This document shows positions 16,801 to 28,756 of a stretch of 64,000 bases of DNA, in pieces; position 1 is the stretch's first letter, and every line of letters starts with the position of its first letter. The DNA comes from Ceratothoa steindachneri (lineage: Eukaryota > Arthropoda > Malacostraca > Isopoda > Cymothoidae): positions 46,428,394 to 46,492,393 of the forward strand of contig OZ018330.1 in the NCBI GenBank assembly GCA_963969495.1, read 5' to 3'. The notes under the pieces were generated by a model, which was not told the origin of the DNA, made no database searches, and worked only from the letters and a program-made list of their open reading frames with translations. The translations under genes were made by a program, and so were the position numbers.

Positions 16801-17043
16801 TTTACATTTTTTTAGACAAATATCTTTCAGACTACATAAATGTATTGATAATAGAAAACGATAAATTTTATCTTTTATGGGTAACTAAAATAATAGTTAA
16901 ATATAGTAAATGATCCAGAACTAACAATATTTCAAATTCAGAATTTAAATTTTCTGCAAAAAGTATGTTCTTTTCACCAATATTCATCATTTGAATACAC
17001 CTCATCACCAGTTTCATAAAATTGTAGAGTATGACACGCCCTA
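13802..17043 (-). mobile_element. Complete 3.24-kb hAT-like transposon (element T1)
   Basis: The ends are inverted repeats: TAGGGCGGGTCATACT on the left at 13802 and its near reverse complement AGTATGACACGCCCTA on the right, ending at 17043 (one mismatch in 16). The flanking word CTACTAGAG occurs immediately outside both ends, at 13793-13801 and 17044-17052. This is a 9-bp duplication, or a 7-bp one if the flanking G/C pair is counted in the ends. A transposase pseudogene fills the interior on the minus strand. The intact ends and duplication show a single bounded insertion. It belongs with the element at 34168, which has the same length and TAGGG termini. Confidence 0.88.
14040..16527 (-). 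pseudogene. hAT-like transposase of T1 (frameshifted)
   Basis: The minus-strand coding sequence starts at 16527 with an N-terminal segment (SELPTIRDILRYGIYLREQS). It passes a Cys-rich stretch (CNGCETEAHINCCC, about 16080), then a charged linker. The largest intact piece is 237 codons (15637-14924), with SEPESNYFFHFVPEKS, GGDSTNVNTGVNAG (probable catalytic Asp region) and LVCLVCNLHTEELPLHHL, a CxxH-type motif typical of the hAT RNase-H fold. Downstream frames continue to about 14040. Frameshifts or stops near 15920, 14925, 14495 and 14265 break it. It resembles an uncharacterised transposase-like family common in insect and crustacean genomes. The hAT assignment is inference. Confidence 0.8.
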
Positions 17044-17052
17044 CTACTAGAG
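17044..17052. repeat. Right target-site duplication of T1
   Basis: CTACTAGAG directly follows the right inverted end of T1 and matches the left flank. Confidence 0.75.
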
Positions 17053-17585
17053 GTTAAACTCCCCGTGGTTAAAGTCCCTCGAATAACCATCCGATCCCCC
17101 TTTTCAACTTTTAAAGCCTCGAACCCAAGCCAGGTTGAGATGAATCATCTGTGACTACCCTGCAAAGTCATCCCTGTGTGTATATGTACAGAGGTCTGTA
17201 TCGCCCCTGACCCCCCCTCCTCCCGTTGATCTTGCACTGAGTAGCGCTGTTAATTCGATTCTTGTATTCATCTATTATCTATTGCCTTATTTTATTTAAT
17301 ATATTTATTGTGTATATTTTCATATTTTTTCATAGGCCACATAGCCACAGCCTTCATTAGTTTAATATCCGCCAACTGCACTCACTCTTTTAAATGTAAA
17401 TCCTTCGCACTCGTACCCCCCCACCCCACTTCTATGCCCCATCTCTGTCGCCACCTAGAATTGAGTCAAGGTCCCTCGTTTGACCTTAAGCGTCCCGAAT
17501 ATTAGGTAGAGGTGACTTATATGCCGTGGTCATTCTACGACAAGGTTATTTTTTTGTATATAGTTATTAATACGATGGACTGAAT
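17053..17585. other. No recognisable gene
   Basis: A C-rich patch at 17200-17225, otherwise AT-rich. No supported frame. Confidence 0.4.
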
Positions 17586-17589
17586 AATA

Positions 17590-18960
17590 ACTTCTTTATT
17601 CTTTCATAGCCAACAACAATGATAGAGTCTGAGTCTATAAGTAATTTACATTTTTCTAACCTTTGGTTTATATATTTGAGTGAACCCAATATGGCATATA
17701 TCTCAGCAGTAAATATAGAACAGTGATAGATCAGTTTAAAACTCTATATTCTTTCTCTCCAGCTAAATGCACATACCTCTCCTTCATTACTGTTGGGACT
17801 ATTTGTATAGAATTCATTAATTCTAAAAACAATGTCTGATAAATTAATAATGGAGTCTTGTTTTTAGAGTATGAAGCTAATGATAGGTTGAAGTGAATTT
17901 AGTTAGTGTTATATAACAATTTAATATTTTTATGGTGTTCTAATCAGTAGGGTAATATTCCAGGTTCATTGTGTATTTTTTTAATCCAACGACAAAAAGG
18001 TTTAGGATAAGGTTGAAGGTCATAAAAATTACACCAAAGGAACTGTAGAACACAAGTACCTGTAGGGTGATTTGTAATGTTCAGTACTTTAATGCTGTGT
18101 TTTAGTCCTAGCGGGATTCTACGAAATTTAAGTCGTATTATATTAGACTTTGCCTCTAGAAGGTCAACTTGAGTAGGATTTAATGCTCCTATAGCTAGTT
18201 TAATACATTTAAATTGATTGTATTCTATCTAATAGGTTGCTTTCTGATGATGAATGGTATTAGAATGAAACATAATCTATTTTACTTATAATAAGAGATT
18301 TATATATATTTAATCAATGTATTTTATTTGATCGTCAGTTTGCATTTGCGATATTTTGAGGAGAAGAATGCTAGATCATACATTTTTCTATTAATGAGGA
18401 AATATTAGCTGCCCAAGTTAGTCCTTGGTCTAATACCATACCTAGGTACTTATGTGTTGATATATAATCAAGACGATGATTTGATAATATCAGCTCTGGC
18501 ATGTTGTTTCCTTGGGCATTTTGTAAAAATAATACATTTTGTAGGTGAAACGGAGATGCCTCATTCTTTGAGACCACTCAGAGATAGAATCCATGATATG
18601 TTTCATCTGGTTGTACAGTTATTCAAAGGCTTCACCAGACAACCACACTGAAATGTCATCAGCGTACAGATCATGATTCATTCTTTAATTTTTAAATAAA
18701 TCATTTATAATGATTGAGAATAGAAGAGGGCTTATTACGTTCCCGAGTGGTAAGCCAAATTCAACAACAAACTTTTCAGATAAGTGTCCAGCTACGGAAA
18801 CTGATAATTCGGAATAAAATAAAGTTTTTAATGAAGTTAGGGATTTTCCTCTTAAACCCATCTTATATAGTTTTTGATAAATACGCTAGTCCAAATGGTA
18901 TCGTATGCCTCTAAGATGTCAAGATAGATTGCCATTACATATTTATTATATAGGATGTCT
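17590..18960 (-). pseudogene. Non-LTR retrotransposon remnant: RT plus RNase H (LINE A)
   Basis: Read on the minus strand from 18960, in several broken frames, the order is as follows. AIYLDILEAYDTIW is an RT palm start. VISPLLFSIIINDLF is motif B. DLYADDISVWLSGE is the YADD catalytic box. Then HKYLGMVLDQGLTWAANISS follows in a 68-codon open piece (18577-18371), SIKVLNITNHPT, and finally TAEIYAILGSLKYINQ plus LLIDSDSI, typical of an RNase H domain (about 17720-17600). This domain order fits the I/Jockey/Nimb group. The endonuclease and gag parts are absent. Many stops make it non-functional. Confidence 0.82.
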
Positions 18961-19439
18961 TACCATACTCATAAATAGGTAATAATACCCGTAGCAGTCT
19001 ACAATACACGCTGGACAGTGTTCCTATACATACATTACGAATTTCTCGGGGTAAACTTGAATTTAAATATTATCAATTTCTAGTTTTGGATGCGTCTTTT
19101 CTTCAAATGCACATTGTTTTCTTCCGCTGTTCTATGAAATATAACTCACACTACGAAAGGAAATTTTAACAAATATTCCGTTAAATTTTCAGGGAAATTC
19201 AATGTATTGTCAAGAAAATGTAGATTTGGGTCTAGTTGGGGACGGTACTGAATGAGTCGATGTGCGAATGCAATTACCGCGTAGGTGTTATAATTTGCAC
19301 TGCTTCAACAATACAAACAAATCTTGTAGACTTCCTAGGTAGGGACAATAAAAAATCTGTACAAACTATTCTAATGGCATACACGATAAAGATGCTTCGC
19401 GTAAGATCAAGTGATTGGATTTCAGCCCATTTATTCTAA

Positions 19440-22400
19440 GCATTGAAATTCTAATTTATTTGAAAAGGATGTCTTGTTTGCGGACGAAATTGCATTCAGA
19501 GGAGGCGAAGGAGTTGCTCCTGTTGCGATCTGCGCCCCAGCGCTCTTAGCCCTTCCAGCCTATTAATAACCCATCTGCAGATTCTAATTCCCCTAGGCAT
19601 CAACATATTCGGCCTAGTAGCGTGAAGGCAGCAATCCTTATCCAGGCGAATGTGACCGCTTCGCACCTAACGAAGCAACTGCCTTCCTCAACGGAGTCGC
19701 TCACCTCAGAGGAAGAAAGGGCTAAAAAGATGGCAGTGGCCACCCCCTGGGGACCTCGAAGAGTGAAAAGCAAAACAGAAGTACCCAGGCTCCCTATTGG
19801 ACTTTGAGCCATCTGTGTACACAATACTCTCGGCGCTGTGGAAGCTTTGGGAGCATAGGCGTGGTGACGAATATTTGAAGGTAGTATACCGTCTTGGGTG
19901 GTGTCCTGTGAGGAACAGGGGATCAACCGATACGAGAGCTACACCGAGTAATCGAAGAATTTTCCTGGCCCTAAACCAGAAGGGCTTAGTGTATGGGTGG
20001 CGTCTCACGTTGGCATAGGCACCATCGAGATCGGACAGTAATAGGATTTGAGACTTGGCGACTGAGGGAGAAGCCAAGCATAAACGGACAAGCACATAAT
20101 GGACTGTACATAACGATAGTGACATCTCCCAATCAACAAAGAGCAGGCTCCCAATGAGGGAAGTTCGGAAGGCATCGTTTGCCAATCAGACCAGTGTTTT
20201 GGATCGTGTCCACATTTCGAAATTCAGCCTCGCTGTGGGTGCGTAGATCTTGAATCCGTAGTCAAGCATTAATTGAACAAAGAACCGTTATAACAGCACA
20301 GTATTAACCCTATCAGTACCCAAGTGGCAAGCATCACAGAACGAAGCATGTCCATGGCGCGGGTATAAGAGACCCTAATGCTGGAAATATGGACTTCACA
20401 GGCCAGGCGTTGGTCAAAAACAAGACCAAGGCAACGCTGTGAATTAATAATTTCAAGGTAAACCCCGTCTAGTTAAAAGTCCGGGTGCAGGTGTAGCCGA
20501 GGATGGAGACAGCGTTGTATTATCTTATACTTGGTAAAGGGAAACCGTAACCAGTCCGCCTCGACATATTGAGAGATGCGGTTAAATGCGTGTTGAAATC
20601 AACGCTCGAGACTTGTCATGTCGTGAGAAACAAAATAGATCGAAAGATTGTCTCTATATGCGTAGGGATAAAATCTTCCGGCACCACCGATGTAATACCG
20701 TTGATGCTCAAAGTGTGACACTAAGGACACTTCCCTCTGGGACGATCTCTTCCTGTTCTATTGTGCTAAAGGAGGATCACCCCCACCCCACCACACCCCT
20801 TCTCGTACGAGGAATCGACGTTTTCGTAAAAAGTCAGATGTGAAAATTGGAAGGTGTCCCCCTCGCCCAATAATGAAGAGGTTCTCCAGGATACCCTATC
20901 GCCATGCGGTGTCATATGCCTTCTTCAGATCGAAAAATAATTGGGCTTAATACTATTTACACAGGAAGCTCTCGCAGATAAAATTTTACAGCATGAGCAA
21001 AGCTTGCAACGTGGAATGGAACTTGCGGATGTCGCAGTGGGTAGAAGATAGGTGGCCTCCTTTCTACAGGAAAAAGCTACTTCTAACATTTACAAATTTC
21101 TCTATCGAATTTCATACGTAGGAGGTTAGAGAAAGAGGACGGAAACCGGCTAGGGTAGAGTGATCTCTCTTGAGTTTGCGAAAAGCGGATATCCTCTGTC
21201 CAGATATTATTTAACAAATTTAGCAAATAAATTATGCTTGGCTCACCTAGATTCGAACAATGGCATACAGAACATCGTCTGTACCATGGAAGGTGTCTGC
21301 GCATCCAGCGAGAACATCGCGTCGTGCATTGAATGCTGGCCAATCAGTATCCTGGATAGAGAATGCCGATAAAGTGGCCGTCAAAGACTCCGAAATCAAT
21401 ACGGGATCCAAGATTGCGGTCCCGTTCCCCTTTAGGAGGGAAGGGGGGGCCTGCGAGAAATTTCTCCGAATCCTTTTGACTTACTTTTAAACCTCTGCGA
21501 GAGAGGCCTTCCCGATAAGTGACGAAACGTATCTCCACCATGCAGAGCGGCGATATGCTTTGAAACGTACCGGAATCTAAGCCTAGCTCGACGAAAGTCA
21601 CCGACGGCTGAGGGGGAATGTACGTAGATATGTATGACTGTATACCTCCTATCTAGGTGTAGCTTTACTGCCACTGTCCGAAATGAGGTATTAATTGCGA
21701 ATAGAAGAACGTAGATATCATGCCGGGTGTAAATAACGCATCCTCCTCCTCAACCTACAAACTTCAGTGGAGGAGTCAAAAACCCCTTATTCTCCGAGAG
21801 TTTGGATAGTAGGCACGCGCCGAACATCATCTGTAAATAGCTAACGGGGAAAAGGAGAAAATATCCTCGGCACATTTACACAGCTGGCCAGGAGTCCAAG
21901 GCAATTCCATTGAACGAATATTCTTTCCCGATCTTGCTCGGAAGAGGTGCGAAAGACCCCTTTGGACAAAAGAATCTCACGGCAATAGTCTTACGCTTCC
22001 AGGAGCCATAACTTCAGAGCTATTGGCCGCACACTTGTTGAAGGTACTGTCGGATTCGAAGACTTATTGGGGTACGGTGGGCTGGCCACGCGGGGTGGCT
22101 TCATTGGCGGGGCCTTCCTTTTTTATTGTCTCGCGTCTTGATCTCACCCGGTTCAGCTTTGGATTTGGGCGTGGGAGCCAAAGTTCCCTTGGTGCTGGGG
22201 GCAACCTTAGGTCTACCTGAAAATGGTCTCACGACAACCTTTGGTTAGTTTGCCTCCTAAGTGTAATGGCTCGGCGAAGGCACGCGAGAGTTTTACTTTA
22301 TGAGAAAGGGCAAGCTCTGGTTTTAGCTAAAGCAGAGTATTAGCCCTTAGAGCCACTAGCTCTACCTGAGGAGCACCCATGGGAGGTGGAGTAGAAACCA

Positions 22401-23000
22401 TTGAAGCGACCGTGGTCGTAAGCCTAGAGAGTTGTAGAGCAGAGGGCGCCTACTTAACAATTGAGGCATAGGATATCCAAGTCCTTAGTTTCTTGATAAG
22501 AATCTCGTTCCACATTCTGAACGTCTTGGAGTTCCTTCTCCTAGAGATACGCGCCAGATGGCTTCGAGTAAGCAGCCGAAGTGGTGGCAGTGGTAGTACC
22601 TTGAAGGTAGTGGCGCGAAAGCCTTGGCATGGTAGAGATAGCAAACAACTCCAACCGAATCAGAGAGTCTGTTATGATCGAAAGTGATGACTGTAGGAGT
22701 GGGTCTCAGAGCCTTGTTTACTCGTTTTTTCACGGAGAGGGGGGGCTCTTATTCCACCTTGAAGCCTAAAGAATCCTCGCTTTGAGGGGTTTCATTTATC
22801 TTGCTCAGATCTCTAGGATGAGTTGCCTTGGTTGCGGGGGCGGTCCTTTTATTTCTTGAAGTTTTGATTTCTTGTTATTCCCATTAGTGCCTCCTTGAAG
22901 ACTTTGGACCATTCCAGAATTTCTTAAATCTTAACCATTTTCCTCCGCGTCATTGTAGCAGCGGTGTGGCGTTGGCTACTTTCGCGTGGATAATTAGCGT
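19440..23000 (-). pseudogene. LINE B: gag zinc knuckles, RT and RNase H, heavily mutated
   Basis: On the minus strand a gag-like frame (22733-22485) has FAPLPSRYYHCHHFGCLLEA, a degraded zinc knuckle. Further on come DTFHGTDDVLYAIVRI and LLNNIWTEDIRF (pre-RT, about 21330-21200), YPSRFRPLSLTSYV (about 21140), FFDLKKAYDTAWR (RT palm, about 20930), CLGLVFDQRLACEVHISS (about 20420-20360), and a 159-codon piece (20185-19706) with NDAFRTSLIGSLLFV and IVYTDGSKSN, the RNase H catalytic start. The order matches I/Nimb-type LINEs. The endonuclease region between gag and RT is not recognisable. Stops and frameshifts are many, and the outer limits are approximate. Confidence 0.85.
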
Positions 23001-23860
23001 GAGGATCGAGCGTATTTGTCTCCTCTAATGATGAGCAAAGATACCTTCGATTGTTGCGATTCTTTATTCATTTTTTTCGTGTTGGAGTAGGTACGTGTTT
23101 GCCTTTGCTTACTTTGTTTTCTCTCTCATCTTCCATATCGCTTCGTTTCTCAATGGCCGGTTCTGTTTCATTGTTTAGCGCTCGTCATTGCAGACACCTT
23201 TTCGCTGCCTTGTGAAGTCACGGAACCTGTGACCTTCCATCCCAAGCGTGCTGCACATAAGCGTAGGCTTGTCAGGGCAGTTTGTGGTGGTGTAAACTTC
23301 GTTATCATATCAAACGATGCAGTGGTAGCATTCAATCAGGGTACATTATGAACGTATTTTATGTACATATATACGTAGACGTTTTACGTACACTGTCATT
23401 CATGTAGCGTACTCAGGGTCAGCATCTTGATCAATTCAATGACCATTTTCTTGAAGGTTAACAACACACGTCCGCACGCGTTCCATATTATTTCGTCCTA
23501 TTTTTAATTTGTTTCATTATTTATTCTCTTTGGTCTTCCTTCATTTTTTCAGTCATATTTCTTAATCCTACCCGATCACCTCAAAAGTTGTTTGACCTTT
23601 TCGTCCACCAGTTAACTTCACGAGAACAACTTCTATTAGTATTTGAGCTTGAAGACTGTTTACCCCTATCTTCTCGAACAAAATGATATTTCTTTTCTAA
23701 TTCGAAGCGGTATTACAACGAATTAAATTTCTCCCATCCCAAGGCCTATTTTAAGCGACACAGCTGAAAATTTATAACATTGCGCACTATTTTTTCTCCA
23801 ATCTAAAAAGGCTTCGCACAATCCTATCATATTTCCATTAAGAAGAAATCGCCTTGTTAC
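23001..23860. other. No recognisable gene
   Basis: No supported coding frame or repeat. It separates LINE B (minus) from the Penelope-like element (plus). Confidence 0.35.
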
Positions 23861-25975
23861 CAGTAATGTATTCAAAAGAAAATCTCATTATTACCCGCCC
23901 CAATAAAGGGAAAAGTCTGGTGATAATAAACAAAGTAGAATATATTGGGAAAATGCATCTGATCTTAGATAATCCTTCTACAGTTTTTCTGTCAAAGAGA
24001 CCCCTTAAAACTGTCACTCTGACTCAAAGATAAAGTTAATAGGCTTCTTCTTTCCCTCAAAAGATCATACGCTCTTAACGAAGTCATCTGCATACAACTT
24101 CAGATCCCAGGTACGAACTATGGCCAACTATACGGGCTCCCTAAAATCCATGCAGCAAATGTCCTTCTGCGACATATATTAGCAACCTATTACCTCACAA
24201 ATTATAAAATCACCAAATTTATTGCCCCCAACCTTATCAAACCTCTCACGAAGAACCAATATACCGTTTAAAATTCCCTATATCTTAAGGAACAACTTAA
24301 AGAACTTCATCATAATCTATGCATGGCTAGTTTGGGACTAACTTCCCACTTTACCCATGTCCCACTTTCACAAAGCATTAATATTCTTCTTTCTCAACCC
24401 TTCCTCTCCCTTAGCTCTTTCTTCAACGGTTTTAACCACTAACGATTCAAGCAAATACTTCTTGTCAAGACAATCTCTTCTCCTTTAATAACAAATTATT
24501 CCATCAAATAGATGGCCTCGCTATGGGTAATCCGGTCGTCACTCCTCTAGCAAACCTTTTCATGTTTTCATTAGAGGAGAATGCCCTTCACAATTTCCCA
24601 CTGCAATTCTGTCCTATATTCCAGAGTCGATACGTAGACGACACGATACCCATTTGTCGCTCCAAAGATTCCTCCAAAACCTTCCTCGAGGACATTTACC
24701 AACTACACCCATATATAAAATACACCCCCCCAAACGGAAGATAGTAACTCCATCCCCTTCCTAGACCTACAAATAACTCGAACAACTGACAGTTTCTGCC
24801 CCCCCCCCCCATTTACCGTAAACCCACATATACAGGCTCGATTACATTTTCTCAGTTACTGTCCTACCAAATTCAAACTAACTTATATTGAGACTTTACT
24901 TTACCACGCCTCTAACCTCGCCTCCTCCTAATTCAATTTTCACAACGAACTTAACTATAATTATTTCCGCCAAAACAGTTAGTTGTAAGCCTATTCTAGA
25001 GATATCTTCCTACATTTCTCAAACTAAAATATTCAAAGGTAAAACTTCTTATTACACGTCCCTAAATGGAAAGTATTCATAACCCTGCCTTATAAAGGAC
25101 CTCTTAACTCCTTTTTCTGGTGTACTTTTTTACTTCTCCTAAAATACACTTCCTCTCCAATCACCTTTCAATCCGTTTTACAAAACCCATGTAAATTACG
25201 AAGCTTCTTTAACAACAAAGATAAAGTGCTAACGCTTTTTCAATCCTCATTTATTTACTAATATGATATAGTGCTCTTGACATGGTCGTATTAACGCACC
25301 CCTTTGGATATGCTTAAAAACTGAAGCCCCCATTACAAAATCAGAAAATATCCCTATCAGGTTATATTATAAATACCATGACTCTAACCATACACTTTCA
25401 TCGACTAATTTTCCATTAAAAATGTAACCAATACAAAAAGCCAATTAAAAAGAAAGGAATCTATCGATATTCAAGTTACAAGCTCAACTTTAAACTCCGC
25501 TAAAAACTCCTCTGCAACCTCCGCTCCCTTATTATTACATATGTGATCAACCACGATACGGTCTCTCACCTCCGAACTTCTCCCACCCCAAACAAGTTAT
25601 AACGCTTAAAATCATTCATTTTCCGCCCTTCTATACGAGGAAGTAGCACAAAACAGGTTAGTCTCCTAATATATTAAAGATTACCATAAGCTTCATATTC
25701 ATTTACAATTATACGCTCCAATTTTCGTTACTTTACATTTCACCCTTTCCTACTTCTCCAACCCATCTTTAGATATTTAATGATGAACAGCTAAACGTCT
25801 TACTTAACTTCATGTATATAAAATGGCCTCTTTGTAATGTTTCCTTAATTGAATTTGTCATCGGAGAAATACCAGAACGAAATTATGTTAAGATTAAAAT
25901 CAAACTCTTATCCGTTTTCATTTATTTAAAGTCCTTGAGAATGGGTACCAATCTTGAAACGTCGGTACCAAGAAA
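23861..25975 (+). pseudogene. Penelope-like element: RT and GIY-YIG remnants
   Basis: The plus-strand frames give NLIITRPNKGKSLVIINK (about 23880), then YGLPKIHA (about 24125), then DGLAMGNPVVTPLANLFM (24511-24564) and SRYVDDTIPICRSK (24625-24668, YVDD catalytic box). These are followed by SIPFLDLQITRT (about 24755) and FLSYCPTKFKL. Such motifs are diagnostic of Penelope-like RTs. Farther down, LKTEAPITKSENI (about 25315) resembles part of the GIY-YIG endonuclease. The tail at 25940-25975 has the GAAACGTCGGT motif found at PLE 3' ends. Frequent stops and frameshifts show an old copy. The longest intact piece is 73 codons (24523-24744). Confidence 0.88.
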
Positions 25976-26004
25976 ATAAACTTCTAAGAAGGAAATATGC
26001 AGCC

Positions 26005-26009
<5 letters not shown>

Positions 26010-26072
<63 letters not shown>
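26010..26072. repeat. (TA)n microsatellite
   Basis: Alternating TA directly downstream of the PLE tail. Confidence 0.97.
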
Positions 26073-26074
<2 letters not shown>

Positions 26075-26242
26075 GAAAAAACTCACAAAGTGGTACGTGA
26101 GGAAAGCAATAATATGAAAAATAACCCACAGGAAAATGAAAAGATGAATCCAAGCACTTTCGAACTATATTTGCAAGTTCATTTTCAAGGAACTTCGAAA
26201 GTGCTTGGATTCATCTTTTTATTTTTGTGTGGTTTAATTTTC

Positions 26243-26244
<2 letters not shown>
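26073..26244. repeat. (TA)n-flanked hairpin unit
   Basis: Arms at 26139-26164 and 26194-26219 are exact 26-base reverse complements containing GAATCCAAGCACTTTCGAA, with a 29-base loop. (TA)n lies on both sides. On the minus strand, CTTGAAAATGAAC...GTTCGAAAG resembles a degraded hammerhead ribozyme core (GAAC/GTTC helix, then GAAA). The left part (TAATGAAAAAACTCACAAAG) recurs inverted at about 30338-30376. Confidence 0.85.

Positions 26245-26322
<78 letters not shown>
26245..26322. repeat. (TA)n microsatellite
   Basis: A 78-base alternating TA tract on the right of the hairpin unit. Confidence 0.97.
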
Positions 26323-26324
<2 letters not shown>

Positions 26325-27700
26325 GGCAATGTTGTAGCTAACAAGCTCTTCATCATGTCCTCGGAAGGAGCTCTTCTTACAGTCACGAGAGGATATTGAA
26401 TAAGCCAGCCTTTCTAAAACAAACAAAAAGTTTGCGTATCAATTAGCTTTCTAAATTGTTATCCCTAGTTTTTAAGAGAATGGGAAAATCACTTAAGCCA
26501 TTCTAGCTCGTCCATATCAATCGAGAATTATTTGCAATGGCGCAATCTAGCTTTGGTTTTTCTCTGTTTGGTTTGTTCTAAGAAATTTAAAAGTAGTCTA
26601 GTACTAAGCTAAAATTTGAATTGCGGTGACTTATGCTCCTAAAGACAGTCCTCACAATGGGCGCTGTATGTATACAACAAACATCACGGTATAGGAAGGA
26701 GTTTATTTAGAAAGGAGCATTCAGATATTAGGAACTACTTTATAGTAAAACTGAAAGTTCCCTAAAAAACTTCAAAATAATTTGCGCCATCAATAAAGAA
26801 AACTCTTTTATACTTTATAGATTCTTACATTGAAAGCCAAAGACTCCAACACTTAACAGCTTACGGAGACTTTTTTTGTAACCAACCACAACGCTTTCGT
26901 CCACCTACCAACATACACCAACTTCCCGGTGGATGCTTCCTACATACTATTATCGGCTGCTTTTGATAACTGATTCTCACTGGTAGGTGGTATTACTTTA
27001 TAATTATTTTAAATACTCACTGTCTTTTAACTTGTTAATGTTTTATTTGGTGTAAATATCCTTGTAATACTGTTTAATTTTTAATGGATTTGCAAATTCC
27101 CTTTCTGCCAGTTTCACACAAAGAGGGGTCAAAGCGCCTCAATGCCACTAAAACTACCCACCACTGCCCTTCCCTTTATGACCTATTAAAGACACCGCCA
27201 TCCATTATTTTGTCCATACCCAAGGCACTTCATAGAGATGGGGCACTCTGTGCTGTTGGATCTAGTCCCGATGAGGGTTCGTCCCTGAGCTGAAAGACCC
27301 AAACCTCTTCCTTGACATCATTCATACACACTTATCATACATAATATCAGTCTCTTCTTACCCGGTCAATCCTTTATCTATTAAACACTCATTCCAACAA
27401 TCAACTCCCCGATCACAAACTCTTTCACACTCTTCTCACACCTTGACACTTGGAATATTCTCTCTAAAAGTCAGGTTTCCTCGCATTCTTCTTACTTGTC
27501 CATACCACATCAGAACACTTTATCTCAGTGACTCATTCAGACCTTTCTTCACACTATAAACGTCACCTACTTAGTCGTCCCTCTATCTGCACGCTCCAGG
27601 ACCACTCGCACGCAGGGATATTGAGCTCACTCACTCGGAAGATTTAGCCTACGCTACTTTCGCACTTTTCATCGCTGGAATCTGAGAGAAGAGAAGAATC
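26323..27700. other. No recognisable gene
   Basis: Only short frames. A 69-codon plus frame at 27084 has no family resemblance. Confidence 0.4.
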
Positions 27701-27709
27701 TAAATATCA

Positions 27710-28213
27710 GTGAATTATAAGAAAATGTGGTTCCCTGAGAACCCACCCTCAAGCCATATCTATAAAATCAATATGAGACCAAACGAACAAGAACAAAACA
27801 TGGACAACCAAGAAGAAAATCAAATGAAGACCGACCAGGAAACCGATGTAGAAACTTCTGACGAAGAAATTGCAAAAGCAACCAAAGAGATTGCACTAAA
27901 ACTGGAGAAAGAGAAACAAAAACATCAACTAAATAACCAGGAACTCAATATTAAAATATACGGCACCCATGCAAACCCCCCGCCCAAAACCTGCAAACAA
28001 AGGTATAAATGGGATTACGAAGCAGACGCGGACGAGACAGAAGTTCACAATGCCCTAAAGCAAGGAATGATCTTAATTGCTCCTGGTTCATTCTATAATA
28101 TCTTCAGCGACCAATTTAAGAAAAAAAATCTGGCCGCACCCGCTCCCCAGCAAGAACCGAGAAAATTAAAGCAGGAATTAAATCAATCATGTTCACGTAC
28201 CAACGCAAACTAA
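27710..28213 (+). CDS. Probable LINE ORF1 (gag-like) 3' part
   Basis: A 167-codon open frame, very rich in Gln, Glu, Asn and Lys, with a likely coiled-coil centre (about residues 45-85: EEIAKATKEIALKLEKEKQK). It overlaps by about 25 bases the start of the endonuclease frame that follows at 28189. That overlap and the charged composition fit ORF1 of a two-ORF LINE. I see no zinc knuckles and no sequence match that would prove it. It could be a fragment of a longer ORF1. Confidence 0.5.
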   Translation: MNYKKMWFPENPPSSHIYKINMRPNEQEQNMDNQEENQMKTDQETDVETSDEEIAKATKEIALKLEKEKQKHQLNNQELNIKIYGTHANPPPKTCKQRYKWDYEADADETEVHNALKQGMILIAPGSFYNIFSDQFKKKNLAAPAPQQEPRKLKQELNQSCSRTNAN

Positions 28214-28756
28214 AAATATTTACGCTAAACGTGAACAGCTGGATAACAAAGATAATTATTTACTCAAATATAATTAGACAAGAAGACACAGATATAATCA
28301 TATTAACCGAAAATGGTATCAACACCGAAGTCGAAACAATAAAAAAACCAAATTATAGGATCATATCTGCCAACCATACCCAAACCAGATTCAACGGTGT
28401 ATCGATAGGGATAAACATGAGGATTCCCTACACCGAAATAAAGTATCTATAAGAATCCTACTTTATTAAACTTTTTCGCCGAACAAGCTCTACAATTTTG
28501 CCAGGAGATCTTAAGGCCAGATGTAGAGCAGCAGGGTACACAACCAATATGAACGGCACAGGCAGAACCCTACAACTACTGGTGCAAAGAAATATAGCCC
28601 AAAGAGAAGGACCAGACTTCCCAACGTTCCTATCCTACAGCTCCTCCATTATCCCAGATATAGTTCTCACCAACCCCAATTTTAACCTCAATGACCATAC
28701 CGAGCCAGGGCCCGTAACCCCATCCGACCATTGTCCGACGATATACTATACATCTA
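28189..28756 (+). pseudogene. LINE AP-endonuclease domain (LINE C)
   Basis: The first frame (28189-28452) begins KLKIFTLNVNSWITKI and continues DTDIIILTENGINTE, the N-terminal strands and catalytic Glu region of LINE AP-like endonucleases. A second frame (28498-28756) has PGDLKARCRAAGY, PDIVLTNPNF and TPSDHCPTIYY, matching the GDFNARH, PDI.LTN and SDH motifs of the C-terminal half. A frameshift and a deletion lie between them near 28452-28498, and the catalytic GDxNAxH reads GDLKARC, so it is inactive. The protein would nick target DNA for reverse transcription. Its closest relative in the window is the minus-strand LINE at 54.6-58.3 kb. Confidence 0.85.
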
